Origin: Hyphomicrobiales bacterium | Lineage (GTDB): Bacteria; Pseudomonadota; Alphaproteobacteria; JAPOUT01 | Assembly: GCA_026708505.1 (NCBI GenBank) | Contig: JAPOUU010000090.1 | Location: forward strand, 1-33,912 | Direction of reading: 5' to 3' | Length of the DNA stretch: 33,912 nucleotides | Part shown: in pieces, positions 15,800-25,242 of the stretch | Numbering within the stretch: the first letter of the stretch is position 1 | How the letters are laid out: the number at the start of each line of letters is the position of its first letter | Translations under genes and position numbers: made by a program | Notes under the pieces: model-generated | Told to the model about the DNA's origin: nothing | Database searches by the model: none | What the model saw: only the letters and a program-made list of their open reading frames with translations

Positions 15800-16383
15800 T
15801 TGTCGATGGCTCCCAGGGTTCGCAGCGCTTCAAGCAGCGGGAGAATCGGCAGCCCGAGAGCGGCATGGAAGTTCCCTTCGATTCGCTCAAAAAGCGCGAT
15901 CCCCCTGTCCTCGAGGCGGTAGGCCCCCACGCTTTGCGCGAGCGAATCACCGCCGTGGGCGATGTATTCCTCAAGCACGGCATCGGAGAATTTCCGCATG
16001 ACCAGCAGAACGGTTTCGTCATGCTCAAAAGGAATCTCCCCGTCACAGGCAATCGCAACTGCGCAGTGGAGCGTATGGACATCGCCGCGGAGCAAGCCGA
16101 GACGTGCCAGCACGCCGGTTTCGCCGACGGGTTTCTGCAGCAAGCAATTTTTATGTCGGAGGATCTGGTCTGCGCCGATAATGATTCGCCCGGGATGTTT
16201 TTCGCTAACGATGCGTGCTTTCTCTCGCGCAAGCATTCGTGCCAGGGCCCCGGGTGCAAGATTGGAATGATTCCGAAAAATATCATCTTCATCCAAACCG
16301 GATGTGATCACTTCAACATCCACGCCGGCATCCTTGAGTATGCGGTGACGAATATCGGAAGCTGATGCAAGAAGTATGGACAT
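15796..16383 (-). CDS. maf: Maf-family nucleoside triphosphate pyrophosphatase
   Basis: A 195-residue Maf/YceF/YhdE protein, a house-cleaning enzyme that hydrolyses nucleotides such as dTTP, UTP or modified forms. The start motif SILLASASDIRHRILKDAG is the Maf signature. Then come LAREKA with the K of the active site, IIIGADQIL (catalytic D) and the C-terminal YRLEDRGIALFERIEGNFHAALGLPI. The start is taken at ATG 16383, where homology begins; an in-frame ATG at 16452 would extend it into the origin region. It is the first gene left of the proposed oriC and heads the maf-aroE-coaE-dnaQ operon. Confidence 0.94.
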   Translation of the reverse strand: MSILLASASDIRHRILKDAGVDVEVITSGLDEDDIFRNHSNLAPGALARMLAREKARIVSEKHPGRIIIGADQILRHKNCLLQKPVGETGVLARLGLLRGDVHTLHCAVAIACDGEIPFEHDETVLLVMRKFSDAVLEEYIAHGGDSLAQSVGAYRLEDRGIALFERIEGNFHAALGLPILPLLEALRTLGAIDK

Positions 16384-16706
16384 GGCAACGGTGGTTATGT
16401 CTGTGAAGGAATCTGTGAGTCTTTGTGTGTCGTTGTTGATGGAGTATGCCACAAATATGCAAAGCTGATGAATGCAGGATCTATATGTGGATACAGGCGA
16501 ATTGTTTCAACATGGTATAGAATGTGGAGAAACTTTTGGATAGACTCCCGCATGCACTCCTATAATCGTGCGCAAACCACGATAAAACCGAGTAAAATCC
16601 GTAAAAACAATTCTGTGGATAAAGTCTGTATAACTCAAAATACAGGGTTTTCCACAGGTACTATAACAACAACAATTAAATTATATAATAATTATGTAAG
16701 ATACCC
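16384..16706. other. oriC: candidate chromosomal origin of replication (oriC)
   Basis: A 323-nt gap between maf and hemE, where oriC lies in Caulobacter and Rickettsia. It carries a perfect DnaA box (reverse of TTATCCACA, 16614-16622) and three with one mismatch: 16486-16494 (TGTGGATAC), 16523-16531 (TGTGGAGAA) and 16648-16656 (TTTTCCACA). GANTC sites, substrates of the CcrM methylase in this class, are at 16409, 16417 and 16543. An AT-rich tract (about 16660-16700) next to the last box could unwind. Genes on both sides run away from it. No TTAA-N7-TTAA CtrA site was found. The tract also contains TATAAT (16684-16689), 20 nt before the hemE ATG, though no good -35. Confidence 0.75.
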
Positions 16707-17753
16707 GTGATGACCCTTCCCGACAGACCATTCTTACGAGCCTTTGGAGATTCCATAACACCGCCGCCTTTATGGCTCATGCGCCAGGCCGGACGTTATC
16801 TTCCCGAGTATCGAAAACTGCGTTCAAAGGTTTCGAATTTCCAGGAACTTTGTAATACACCCGATTTGGCCGTTGAAGTAACCTTGCAGCCGATTAAGAG
16901 ATTTGATTTTGATGCCGCGATTATTTTCTCGGACATATTGCTTCTGCCTTCGGCGTTGGGACAGGATCTCCGTTTTGAGAACGGCAGCGCCCCGCGTCTT
17001 GCGCCCGCACTGCGAACAAACGAAGATTTGGCATGTTTACACGAAGATAATTATCTTTCCTGTTTGGCACCGACATTGGATGCCATTGCTATCACCCGTT
17101 CCCGCCTTTCGAAAGAAACAAGCTTGATAGGTTTTGCCGGAGCGCCGTGGACGGTTGCTACCTACATGACGCGCGGCGATTCAACAGGAGACACGCGTGC
17201 GGAAGCAAAATTATTCCATTACCGCGATAAAAAAGGTTTTGACCGCTTGTTGGACATCCTTACGCGCACGACCATCGCTTATCTCGAAAAACAAGTTGAA
17301 GCGGGCGCGGATGCGATTCAGTTGTTTGAAAGCTGGGCCGGAGATCTTCCCGAAAGTGTATTTCGAGAGTGTTCCCTCAAACCGATAGCCGCCATCACGA
17401 AATCTTTGCGCAAGAAGTATCCCGCGCTTCCGATTCTGCTTTTTTCGAAAGGAAGCGGATTGCTGCAAAAACTTTATGCGACCGAAACGGACATCTCCGC
17501 GATTAGCATTGATGCCGCAACGCCGTTGCCCTGGGCAAGAGACGAGTTGCAGCCCCGCAAGCTCGTTCAGGGCAATCTGGACCCTTATGTGCTTCTCGCG
17601 GGGGGCGCGCAGATGGAAAGCGGGATAGACGACATAATGAAACATCTCTCGGGCGGGCGATTCGTTTTTAATTTGGGACACGGCATCTTGCCGGCTACGC
17701 CCGTTGAGCATGTCGAGCGTTTGGTGGAACGCGTGCGCGGGTATAAGCCATGA
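16707..17753 (+). CDS. hemE: uroporphyrinogen decarboxylase
   Basis: A 347- or 348-residue enzyme that removes four carboxyl groups from uroporphyrinogen III to give coproporphyrinogen III. The substrate-binding motif LWLMRQAGRYLPEYR is at about residues 22-36. FDAAIIFSDILLLPSALG contains the catalytic Asp; GFAGAPWTVATYM, LFESWAGDL and the C-terminal FNLGHGILPATP are family hallmarks. The start may be GTG 16707 or the next codon, ATG 16710. No clear ribosome site is seen. Its stop region overlaps hemH by 4 nt. The 5' half looks more AT-rich than hemH. Confidence 0.97.
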   Translation: MMTLPDRPFLRAFGDSITPPPLWLMRQAGRYLPEYRKLRSKVSNFQELCNTPDLAVEVTLQPIKRFDFDAAIIFSDILLLPSALGQDLRFENGSAPRLAPALRTNEDLACLHEDNYLSCLAPTLDAIAITRSRLSKETSLIGFAGAPWTVATYMTRGDSTGDTRAEAKLFHYRDKKGFDRLLDILTRTTIAYLEKQVEAGADAIQLFESWAGDLPESVFRECSLKPIAAITKSLRKKYPALPILLFSKGSGLLQKLYATETDISAISIDAATPLPWARDELQPRKLVQGNLDPYVLLAGGAQMESGIDDIMKHLSGGRFVFNLGHGILPATPVEHVERLVERVRGYKP

Positions 17754-18847
17754 CGATTCGCCGCGCCGTGGTGTTGTTCAATCTTGGAGGGCCGGACAAT
17801 CCCGAATCGGTTCGTCCGTTTCTTTACAACCTCTTTTCCGATCCGGCGATAATTTCACTTCCGAAACTGCCGCGTCTTTGTCTCGCCTGGCTGATTTCGA
17901 AACGCCGGGCCCGCGAGGCGGCGAAGATTTACGCGCACCTGGGAGGAAAATCTCCTCTGTTGGAGGAGACCCGCGCGCAGGCGCACGCATTGGAAGCGCA
18001 CCTGAACAAATCCGCCGGAGACGATGTCGTTTATCGAGTGTTCGTGTCGATGCGCTACTGGCATCCGCGCGCCCGTGAAACCGTTGCGCACGTGAAGGAA
18101 TGGCGCCCGGACGAGATCGTGTTGCTGCCTTTGTATCCGCAATACTCAACAACCACGACCCAGTCCTCAATGCTGGAATGGGCAAGGGAGGCACGTGAAC
18201 AAGGTCTGGATGCCCGTCGTCATGTCGTGTGTTGTTATCCCGAAGAGCGCGGTTTTTTGCGAGCCCACGCCGAAGGCATTGAGGAGCGTTTGTCGGGTTT
18301 GCTCGATCGCGGAATCGGGTTGGACGACCTCACAATTTTATTTTCGGCGCACGGCCTGCCGGAGCAGGTGATTCGCTCCGGCGACCCGTACCAGCGGCAA
18401 GTTGAGCGGACCTGCGCCGGCGTGATGCGGGAGCTGCGCCTGCCGCAGGGATCCGTCCGCGCGGATTGGCAGGTGTGCTACCAGTCCCGCGTGGGCCCGA
18501 TGGCATGGATAGGGCCTTCGATAGACGAAGCTCTCACGCAGGCGGGCGCGCAAGGGCGGGGTGTGGTGATTGTTCCGATTGCCTTCGTGAGCGAGCATTC
18601 GGAGACGCTGGTTGAATTGGATGTGGAGTATCGCGCTTTCGCCGGGAAGGCCGGTGTGAAATTCTACGAGCGCGTGCCGGCGCTGGGAGTTCGTGGTAGT
18701 TTCATTACGGCTCTCGGGGATTTGGTTGCACGCGCCCTGTCGTCTTCCTCGCCGCTTTGTCCGCAGGAGGAGCAGCCCGCCGGAGACCCTCGATGTTCTA
18801 TGCTTGCGCTTGCGCCGTTCAAACAGGAGAGTGCCCGTGCTGTATGA
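17750..18847 (+). CDS. hemH: ferrochelatase
   Basis: A 365-residue enzyme inserting Fe2+ into protoporphyrin IX, the last step of haem b synthesis. VVLFNLGGPDNPESVRPFLYNLFSDP, the central LLPLYPQYSTTTTQSS, FSAHGLP (metal-binding H201) and FVSEHSETLVELDVEY (E282, H283, E285) are the classic signatures. The C-terminal 45 residues after LGDLVARAL are Ser/Pro/Cys-bearing and not conserved. ATG overlaps the hemE stop (ATGA), and its own end overlaps hemJ by 11 nt. Confidence 0.97.
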   Translation: MTIRRAVVLFNLGGPDNPESVRPFLYNLFSDPAIISLPKLPRLCLAWLISKRRAREAAKIYAHLGGKSPLLEETRAQAHALEAHLNKSAGDDVVYRVFVSMRYWHPRARETVAHVKEWRPDEIVLLPLYPQYSTTTTQSSMLEWAREAREQGLDARRHVVCCYPEERGFLRAHAEGIEERLSGLLDRGIGLDDLTILFSAHGLPEQVIRSGDPYQRQVERTCAGVMRELRLPQGSVRADWQVCYQSRVGPMAWIGPSIDEALTQAGAQGRGVVIVPIAFVSEHSETLVELDVEYRAFAGKAGVKFYERVPALGVRGSFITALGDLVARALSSSSPLCPQEEQPAGDPRCSMLALAPFKQESARAV

Positions 18848-19274
18848 ATATTACTTTTGGATAAAAGCGTTCCACGTTGTTTTTGTGTTGTTTTGGATGG
18901 CGGGACTGTTCTACCTGCCCCGTCTGTTTGCCTACCATTCGAAGGAGACCCCCGGCTCGGCGCAATGGAACACTTTTTGCGTGATGGAGCGCCGCCTTGC
19001 CATCATCATTATGACGCCCTCAATGGTGGTTTCGTGGGTGCTGGGCTTGGTTCTGCTTTCGAGCGGATATTTGGATTTTTTCGCATGGTGGATATGGGGA
19101 AAATTAGCGCTTGTGGCGGGAATCACGTGGTATCATGCCCTGTTACTGCGCTGGAGGCGTGAGTTTGCCGGGGGCAAGGCGCCCCATGGCCCCGCCTTCT
19201 TTCGCGTGGTAAACGAGGTGCCCCCCTTGCTGGCCGCGGGGGTGGTGGTGCTGGCAATTGTTCGTCCGTTTTAA
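18837..19274 (+). CDS. hemJ: protoporphyrinogen oxidase HemJ
   Basis: A 145-residue integral membrane protein of the HemJ family (UPF0093), the oxidase that converts protoporphyrinogen IX to protoporphyrin IX in bacteria without HemG or HemY. Four or so hydrophobic helices are visible: YYFWIKAFHVVFVLFWMAGLFYLPRLF with the conserved His, IIIMTPSMVVSWVLGLVLL, WWIWGKLALVAGITWYHALLL, and VPPLLAAGVVVLAIV. The start is GTG 18837, seven nt after AGGAG; an in-frame extension back to 18693 would lie inside hemH. It completes the haem cluster in reaction order: HemE, then HemJ before HemH. Confidence 0.94.
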   Translation: MLYEYYFWIKAFHVVFVLFWMAGLFYLPRLFAYHSKETPGSAQWNTFCVMERRLAIIIMTPSMVVSWVLGLVLLSSGYLDFFAWWIWGKLALVAGITWYHALLLRWRREFAGGKAPHGPAFFRVVNEVPPLLAAGVVVLAIVRPF

Positions 19275-19417
19275 ATGTTGCATGCTAGGGAGAATGTTGG
19301 TATAGGTATATGAGGGGATGCGTTGGCGGTGTTGGATGCGCCCGCTGTGAAATTTTCGTTTCATTTTTGGTGCCTGTTATTTGGCGATTTCCGTGTATGA
19401 ATTAGGAATTGAAGGAT

Positions 19418-20701
19418 ATGCTCGTTGAAGATTTGAGCGTCATGAAATTACATGACCTACGTTCGCAACAACCCGCTGAGTTGTTGTCGTTTGCTGAAAA
19501 CCTGGGTGTTGCAAATGCGAATGCGTTGCGCACGCAGGAATTGATTTTCGGGATTTTGAAGAAACTGGCCGACCGCGAGGTCCAGATCATCGGCGAAGGC
19601 GTCGTTGAGGTTCTGCAGGACGGTTTTGGATTTTTGCGCTTTCCCGAGTTTAACTACCTGCCGGGCATTGATGATATCTATGTGAGTCCGCAGATGCTTC
19701 GGACTTACTCGCTTCGAACGGGTGACACGATTGAGGGGGACATAATGGCGCCGCGCGACGGCGAACGTTATTTTTCCTTGATGAAAGTAAACAAGATAAA
19801 TTTCGAGCCGCCGGACAAGTCGCAGCACAAGGTTCACTTTGATAACCTCACGCCGTTGTTTCCGAGCGATCGGCTCGAGATGGAGGAAGAAAAACCGGCC
19901 GATCCCAAAGGCGGAGCACCTCGTGTGATTGATGTGATATCGCCGTTGGGGAAAGGGCAGCGCGCGTTGATTGTCGCGCCGCCGCGCACCGGTAAGACGG
20001 TTTTGCTGCAAAACATTGCACATTCGATAACGACGAATCACCCCGAGTGCTACCTGATTGTGCTTCTGATAGACGAGCGTCCCGAAGAGGTCACCGACAT
20101 GAAGCGTTCGGTCAAGGGCGAGGTGATTTCCTCGACCTTTGACGAGTCTGCGGTGCGGCACGTCCAGGTTGCCGAAATGGTGATCGAGAAGACCAAGCGC
20201 CTGGTCGAACACGGGCGCGATGTCGTGATATTGCTGGATTCAATAACGCGGCTGGGCCGTGCGTACAACACGGTCGTTCCCTCGTCGGGGAAAGTTCTGA
20301 CCGGTGGTGTGGATGCGAATGCACTGCAGCGTCCGAAACGCTTTTTTGGTGCGGCGCGCAACATTGAGGAGGGCGGTTCGCTCACAATCATCTCAACGGC
20401 TTTGATCGACACGGGATCGCGCATGGACGAGGTGATTTTCGAAGAGTTTAAAGGCACGGGCAACTCGGAGATTGTTCTGGATAGGAAGCTGGCCGACAAG
20501 CGGGTGTTCCCGGCGATTGATATTTTGAAATCGGGCACGAGAAAAGAAGAGCTATTGGTCGATAAGGACGTACTGCAGAAAACGCATGTGCTGCGCCGGA
20601 TACTTTCCTCGATGAACACCGTCGATGCGATGGAGTTTTTACTGGATAAGCTCAGCTCGACGAAAACCAACTCCGAATTTTTCACCTCAATGAACAATTA
20701 A
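19418..20701 (+). CDS. rho: transcription termination factor Rho
   Basis: A 427-residue hexameric RNA helicase that ends transcription. The N-terminal lobe ([23 protein letters not shown]), the cold-shock-like RNA-binding domain ([23 protein letters not shown]), Walker A APPRTGKT near 187-194, Walker [17 protein letters not shown] and the Q- and R-loop regions ([16 protein letters not shown]) are complete. The start is taken as ATG 19418 with TAGGA ten nt upstream; a TTG nine nt earlier is possible. A 143-nt leader separates it from hemJ; Rho leaders are often autoregulated, but no structure stands out beyond a weak TGAAA/TTTCA hairpin near 19346. Confidence 0.97.
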   Translation: MLVEDLSVMKLHDLRSQQPAELLSFAENLGVANANALRTQELIFGILKKLADREVQIIGEGVVEVLQDGFGFLRFPEFNYLPGIDDIYVSPQMLRTYSLRTGDTIEGDIMAPRDGERYFSLMKVNKINFEPPDKSQHKVHFDNLTPLFPSDRLEMEEEKPADPKGGAPRVIDVISPLGKGQRALIVAPPRTGKTVLLQNIAHSITTNHPECYLIVLLIDERPEEVTDMKRSVKGEVISSTFDESAVRHVQVAEMVIEKTKRLVEHGRDVVILLDSITRLGRAYNTVVPSSGKVLTGGVDANALQRPKRFFGAARNIEEGGSLTIISTALIDTGSRMDEVIFEEFKGTGNSEIVLDRKLADKRVFPAIDILKSGTRKEELLVDKDVLQKTHVLRRILSSMNTVDAMEFLLDKLSSTKTNSEFFTSMNN

Positions 20702-20713
20702 GGGAGCGGTTTG

Positions 20714-21286
20714 ATGGTCGAACGTCGTGCGTCTTTTTCTGCCATGGCGGATGGCAGCGCCGAGGATTGGGGGATTATCGCGGAAGAGACCAAGCGTTAC
20801 GAAGGGGGATTAGCAGACAGGGTTTTAGCCCATTTGGAGGAACTGCGGGGGGAGCACGGGGGATTTGCCGTTGATCGTTTTGAGCACTCGTTGCAATCGG
20901 CGAGTTTGGCGCATCGTGCCGGCGAGGACGAAGAATATGTCGTGTGCGCCTTGTTGCACGACATCGGAGACAGCATTGCGTGTTTCAATCACGCAGAACT
21001 GGCGGCCGTAATGCTGCAGCCGTTTGTCTCGGAGGAGAATTACTGGATGGTCGCACGCCACGGAATCTTCCAGGGTTATTATTTCTTTCACCACTGCGGA
21101 CTGGACAAGGACATGAGGGAGCGGTATCGCGGACATCCCCACTTTGAGAGGACCGCGCGTTTTTGCCACCAGTATGACCAGAACGCTTTTGATCCGAACT
21201 ACAAATCGTTGCCGTTGGAAGCTTTCGTTCCGATGGTGCGTAAACTGTTTTCCGCCCCGCGCCGCAGTATCTATCTTGCCGATTGA
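20714..21286 (+). CDS. HD-domain protein, PhnZ/MIOX-like
   Basis: A 190-residue HD-domain protein. Metal-binding residues appear in FEHSLQSAS (H58), LLHDIGD (H82, D83), FNHAELAA (H93) and VARHGIFQGYYFFHH (H116 and the following His pair). The phrases HPHFERTARFCHQYDQNAFDP and LPLEAFVPMVRKLF match a group of HD proteins annotated next to the mixed-valent diiron oxygenases (PhnZ, TmpB, inositol oxygenase). The Tyr/Glu pair used by PhnZ was not located, so it may instead be a phosphohydrolase. ATG 20714 has GGGAG seven nt upstream; it follows rho by 12 nt and is probably cotranscribed. Function unresolved. Confidence 0.8.
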   Translation: MVERRASFSAMADGSAEDWGIIAEETKRYEGGLADRVLAHLEELRGEHGGFAVDRFEHSLQSASLAHRAGEDEEYVVCALLHDIGDSIACFNHAELAAVMLQPFVSEENYWMVARHGIFQGYYFFHHCGLDKDMRERYRGHPHFERTARFCHQYDQNAFDPNYKSLPLEAFVPMVRKLFSAPRRSIYLAD

Positions 21287-21475
21287 CCGGGGAGCTTTGT
21301 AAGCCGGTTCAAAGCACGGGGGATTTGCGCGCCGGCACGGAGTTATACTCCCCTTAAAAGATTAGGCCCCGGACGCTTGCAAGCAGAGGCGGCTCCGAGG
21401 CTCATAAACGGAGTATAAACTACATGAAACGAGAAAGCAACCATTCAATTAAAAAAGTCACGCTCTCTAAATGCT

Positions 21476-21679
21476 TTAAAAATCATCAAATTTAGTCTCG
21501 ATTGTCCCAAGTTTAGTATCAATACCTACAAGCCTGGTCTCAATTTCTGTAAATTTTTCTGATAGATACCAAAACCCGCCAAGTGAGACCATTACTACGG
21601 TGACTATAATCGCAATGGTTTGTTTCATATTTACGCTACCATAATCATTTGGTTTAAAGGGATTCTTGATTTTCATCAT
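21476..21679 (-). CDS. small membrane protein with coiled-coil tail
   Basis: A 67-residue protein: a charged N-terminus (MMKIKNPFKPNDYGSVNMKQ), one membrane helix (TIAIIVTVVMVSLGGFWYL, about 20-38) and a heptad-repeat tail FTEIETRLVGIDTKLGTIETKFDDF. GAGG lies six nt before the ATG, so it is probably real. The DNA from about 21420 to 21780 is strikingly AT-rich, unlike the genes on either side, suggesting recent arrival. It resembles in layout small phage-type membrane/coiled-coil proteins, but no family was recognised. It is a single gene in antisense orientation between the HD gene and mnmE. Confidence 0.6.
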   Translation of the reverse strand: MMKIKNPFKPNDYGSVNMKQTIAIIVTVVMVSLGGFWYLSEKFTEIETRLVGIDTKLGTIETKFDDF

Positions 21680-21787
21680 ATCTTACCTCTTCTATTTGTC
21701 AAGTGAATTTAGATACACTCTCGCCGATTTGATTAGCCAAACACTATGCACCAACGGAAAAATTCGAACATGGATGTTTAGCGGATT

Positions 21788-23134
21788 ATGATGCCGACCA
21801 TGAAAACAATCTACGCCGAATCAACCAAGCCCGGACATGCCGCGCTCTCCGTCATCCGAATCTCCGGACCGAACGCGGCGGCGACCGCTCTTGCGATAAC
21901 GTCCCAACCGCTTCCCTCTCCGCGCAGCGCCGTTCTCCGGAGTTTCCACCATCCCGAAACAAAGAAAACGATAGACAGGGGGCTTCTCGTATATCTCAAG
22001 GCCCCCAACAGTTTCACAGCCGAAGACACCGTTGAGCTCCATTTGCACGGATCTCCCGCCGTCATGGCCGCAATGCTTGATGCGCTTGGTTCCATTGAGG
22101 ACATCGCGCCCGCGCAACAAGGCGACTTCACCCGGCAAGCCTTCGAGAACGGACGACTCGATCTTGCCGAAGTTGAGGCGCTCGCTGATCTAATTGCCGC
22201 CGAAACCGAACTCCAGCGGCAGCAAGCGTGGAACAGTTTGGACGGGGCCTTGCGCAATCTCTCCGAAGACTGGAACGGCCAATTGCTCTCATGCCTGGCG
22301 CGCGTGGAAGCGGTGATAGAGTTTCCCGAAGAAGACACTCTCGCCGCGACCGAAGCGATACACACGCCCCGCGAACAGTTGCGTGCATTGCTCGCGCAGG
22401 TGGATGCGCACTTGCAGAACGCCCGTTGCGGCGAGCGTTTGCGCGAAGGCATTGAGATTGCTTTGGTCGGCGCGCCCAATGTCGGCAAGTCGAGTTTGTT
22501 TAACGCGTTGCTGGGACGCGAGCGCGTATTGGTTTCGCCGGTTCCCGGAACGACGCGCGATATCATCGAGGCGCGTCTGGATCTGGGAGGCTATCCGGTA
22601 ACGCTGGTGGACATGGCGGGTTTGCGCGAGGGGGGCGATGCGCTTGAGTCGGAGGGAATCGCACGTGCGCGCACGCGCGGCGCGGATGCGGATGTTCGTT
22701 TGATAGTTCTCACGAGCGAACTTTCGCCGGAGGAGCGGCAGGAGAGTTTGTCGATGCGCCGGGACGGCGATGTCGTCGTGTTGAACAAGTGCGATGTGCT
22801 GGCAACGGACGGGGAGGATTCGTCCTTGCCGCGTTTGTCTGCGCGAACGGGGGAGGGGATGGACGGGTTGCTGGATGCGTTGGTTGGTGTTGCGGGAGGA
22901 TTGCAGGGGCGCGAGCACGGCGTTATTACGCGGGCGCGCCACCGCGATGTCGTCGGGAGGTTTCGTGCGGGGCTGGCGGAGGCGCTTGCGGAGATGGATA
23001 ATGCGGAGCCGGATATGGAACTGGCGGCGGAGGGGCTGCGTTTGGCGGTGCGGTCGCTGGCGTATTTGTGCGACCCGGTGGATGTGGAGGATGTTTTGGG
23101 GGCGGTGTTTTCGGAGTTTTGCATCGGCAAGTGA
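21788..23134 (+). CDS. mnmE: tRNA modification GTPase MnmE
   Basis: A 448-residue GTPase that, with MnmG, installs carboxymethylaminomethyl groups on U34 of certain tRNAs. The N-terminal tetrahydrofolate-binding domain (TIYAESTKPGHAALSVIRISG... VELHLHGSPAV), the helical middle, the inserted G domain with G1 GAPNVGKS (228-235), G3 DMAGLRE and G4 NKCD, and the C-terminal CIGK are all present. ATG at 21788, 21791 or 21800 could be the start. Codon style changes inside the gene: Leu is mostly CTC/CTT before about 22370 and TTG/CTG after it. MnmG is 6 kb away on the other strand. Confidence 0.96.
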   Translation: MMPTMKTIYAESTKPGHAALSVIRISGPNAAATALAITSQPLPSPRSAVLRSFHHPETKKTIDRGLLVYLKAPNSFTAEDTVELHLHGSPAVMAAMLDALGSIEDIAPAQQGDFTRQAFENGRLDLAEVEALADLIAAETELQRQQAWNSLDGALRNLSEDWNGQLLSCLARVEAVIEFPEEDTLAATEAIHTPREQLRALLAQVDAHLQNARCGERLREGIEIALVGAPNVGKSSLFNALLGRERVLVSPVPGTTRDIIEARLDLGGYPVTLVDMAGLREGGDALESEGIARARTRGADADVRLIVLTSELSPEERQESLSMRRDGDVVVLNKCDVLATDGEDSSLPRLSARTGEGMDGLLDALVGVAGGLQGREHGVITRARHRDVVGRFRAGLAEALAEMDNAEPDMELAAEGLRLAVRSLAYLCDPVDVEDVLGAVFSEFCIGK

Positions 23135-23232
23135 AGACGGCGGCGCTCTGCGTTTTAAAGTGGTATGGTCGTAACCCTGCGTGACAACATCCTCGTTGTT
23201 CGCGTGCGATTTTCTTGAAACCCCCGAGCGAG

Positions 23233-25242
23233 ATGACCATGAACCGCCTTGCAGACGCCCTCAGTCCCTATCTGCTCCAGCATGCGGGCAATCCGGTTCA
23301 TTGGTACGAGTGGTGCGATGCGGCGTTTGAGGAAGCGCGCACCAAAAACAAACCCGTTCTTTTGTCGGTCGGTTATTCATCGTGTCATTGGTGCCATGTG
23401 ATGGCGCATGAAAGTTTTTCGGATCGCGAGATTGCCGATGTGATGAACAAGCATTTCGTCAATATCAAAGTCGACCGCGAAGAGCGTCCTGATGTTGATG
23501 CGCTGTATATGCGTGCGCTGCAACTGACGGGAACGGGAGGCGGGTGGCCTTTGACGATGTTCCTGACGCCGAAGGGCGAGCCTTTTTGGGGAGGAACATA
23601 TTTTCCCCCGCGCGAGAAATTCGGCCGTCCGGGTTTCATCGAAGTGCTGCATTCAATCGCGCGCGTATACGCCGAGGAGCCCGAAAAAGTTTCAAGCGCG
23701 GTGGATGCCATGGGGGAGGGGCTGGCAAAACTCACGGAAGTGCGGCCGTCCTCGGATATTGCGCCGGACGACATCTCGAAACAAACCCTCCGGTTTCTCG
23801 AGGTGACCGACAAGGAGCACGGAGGCATTCCGGCCGGCGCGCCGAAATTCCCGCAGACCCAATCGATGGAACTGCTGTGGCGCGGCTGGCGGCGTACGGG
23901 CGATAGCGCTAGCAGGGATGCGGTTTTACTTGCGATGGAGCGAATGTGTTCGGGCGGGATTTACGACCACCTGGGCGGCGGGTTTTATCGCTACAGCACG
24001 GATCGTTACTGGCTGGTTCCGCATTTTGAGAAAATGCTGTACGACAATGCGTTGATGATTTCTTTGCTGTCCGCCGTGTGGCAGGACACGCGCATCGAAC
24101 TGTATCAACAGAGAATAGAAGAAAGCGTCGATTGGCTGTTGCGCGAGATGCGGCTGCCCTCCGGCGCGTTCGCCTCGAGTTTGGATGCGGACAGTTCCGG
24201 CGGGGAGGGCAGTTTTTATGTTTGGCGCGAAGACGAAGTCGATGCGATTCTCGGCAACGAAAGCGGCGTGTTTAAAGAAACCTATGATGTAAGCGCAAAA
24301 GGCAATTGGGAAGGCGTCTGCATTTTGAACCGGCTTCGCGATTCAAAAAACGCGGACGAAAAACTTTTATCGCCTTTGCGCGCACGCTTGCTGGCCGAAA
24401 GGGAAAAGCGGGAACGTCCCTCCCGCGACGACAAGATTCTCACCGACTGGAACGGTTTGGCGATAGCGGCGCTGGCGCGGGCGGGGGTTGCGCTGGACAG
24501 GCCCGAATGGACGGATGCCGCGCGCCGCGCTTTTGCGTTCATTGTGGACGACATGCGAGACGGAAACGGAGGATTGCTTCACGCGAGGCGCATTGAGACG
24601 AGTGCGAACATGGGCAAGTCGAGCGTAGGCGCGATGGCGTTCTCCACGGATTATGCCGAGATGATTAACGCCGCATTGACTCTCCATCAGTTTTCGGGAG
24701 ACGAAAAGTTTTTGCGCCATGCTCTCGATTGGATCGCCGTGCTGGACAGGGATTATCGCGTCGAGAACGGCGAGGGGTATTACGATACGTCAAAGTCGGG
24801 CGAGAAATTATTGCTGCGCCTGCGTACGAGCGAGGACAGCGCGCAGCCTTGCGCGAATTTCGTGATGGCCGGCGTGTTCGCAAAATTATTCCACCTGACC
24901 GGCGAGACGGATTACCGGGAGCGGTGCGCCGCTTTGCTCGCGCTGGACGCAGGCGGATTGCAAACCTATTTCTTCGGTCTGGCCGGATTGTTGTGCGCCG
25001 CGGATGATTTCTTCCATGCGACCCGCGTTGCGGTTTATGGTTCGGGCGCGCAGAGCGATGCGCTGTTCCACATCGCCCGCCAAGCCCCGGGCCCCGGCGT
25101 TGTCGTGGTTCGCAACAAAGGAGAGGCTGCCGAAGCGGTCGTCTGCCGCGGGGAAAAGTGCAGCCGTCCCGTTCGCGACGGGGAAGTGCTCCGCCGCGGC
25201 TTGTCCGTTCCGGGAATGTCGCTGGACGTCTTCGGCGGTTAG
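23233..25242 (+). CDS. YyaL/DUF255 thioredoxin-domain protein
   Basis: A 669-residue protein of the YyaL/SPATA20 family. The N-terminal thioredoxin-like domain (DUF255) has [21 protein letters not shown], then [17 protein letters not shown] with the CxxC pair C51/C54. [34 protein letters not shown] and an alpha/alpha-barrel region akin to N-acylglucosamine epimerases ([26 protein letters not shown]) follow. The biochemical role of this family is not established. ATG 23233 is preferred; ATG 23239 and an upstream TTG are alternatives. Its stop interleaves with that of the convergent Trm112 gene. Confidence 0.92.
   Translation: MTMNRLADALSPYLLQHAGNPVHWYEWCDAAFEEARTKNKPVLLSVGYSSCHWCHVMAHESFSDREIADVMNKHFVNIKVDREERPDVDALYMRALQLTGTGGGWPLTMFLTPKGEPFWGGTYFPPREKFGRPGFIEVLHSIARVYAEEPEKVSSAVDAMGEGLAKLTEVRPSSDIAPDDISKQTLRFLEVTDKEHGGIPAGAPKFPQTQSMELLWRGWRRTGDSASRDAVLLAMERMCSGGIYDHLGGGFYRYSTDRYWLVPHFEKMLYDNALMISLLSAVWQDTRIELYQQRIEESVDWLLREMRLPSGAFASSLDADSSGGEGSFYVWREDEVDAILGNESGVFKETYDVSAKGNWEGVCILNRLRDSKNADEKLLSPLRARLLAEREKRERPSRDDKILTDWNGLAIAALARAGVALDRPEWTDAARRAFAFIVDDMRDGNGGLLHARRIETSANMGKSSVGAMAFSTDYAEMINAALTLHQFSGDEKFLRHALDWIAVLDRDYRVENGEGYYDTSKSGEKLLLRLRTSEDSAQPCANFVMAGVFAKLFHLTGETDYRERCAALLALDAGGLQTYFFGLAGLLCAADDFFHATRVAVYGSGAQSDALFHIARQAPGPGVVVVRNKGEAAEAVVCRGEKCSRPVRDGEVLRRGLSVPGMSLDVFGG

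Noticed and set aside
19346-19370. TGAAA/TTTCA hairpin followed by T-run upstream of rho as a terminator
   Set aside because: The stem is five A/T-rich pairs and too weak to rely on.
20853-21328. A 16-nt direct repeat, AGCACGGGGGATTTGC, at 20853 and 21313
   Set aside because: One exact 16-mer pair in 34 kb of GC-rich DNA is near what chance allows, and the flanks do not look like attachment sites.
21424-21495. A 23-codon frame (MKRESNHSIKK...) before the small membrane gene
   Set aside because: Very short, weak ribosome spacing and overlapping the end of the opposite gene.
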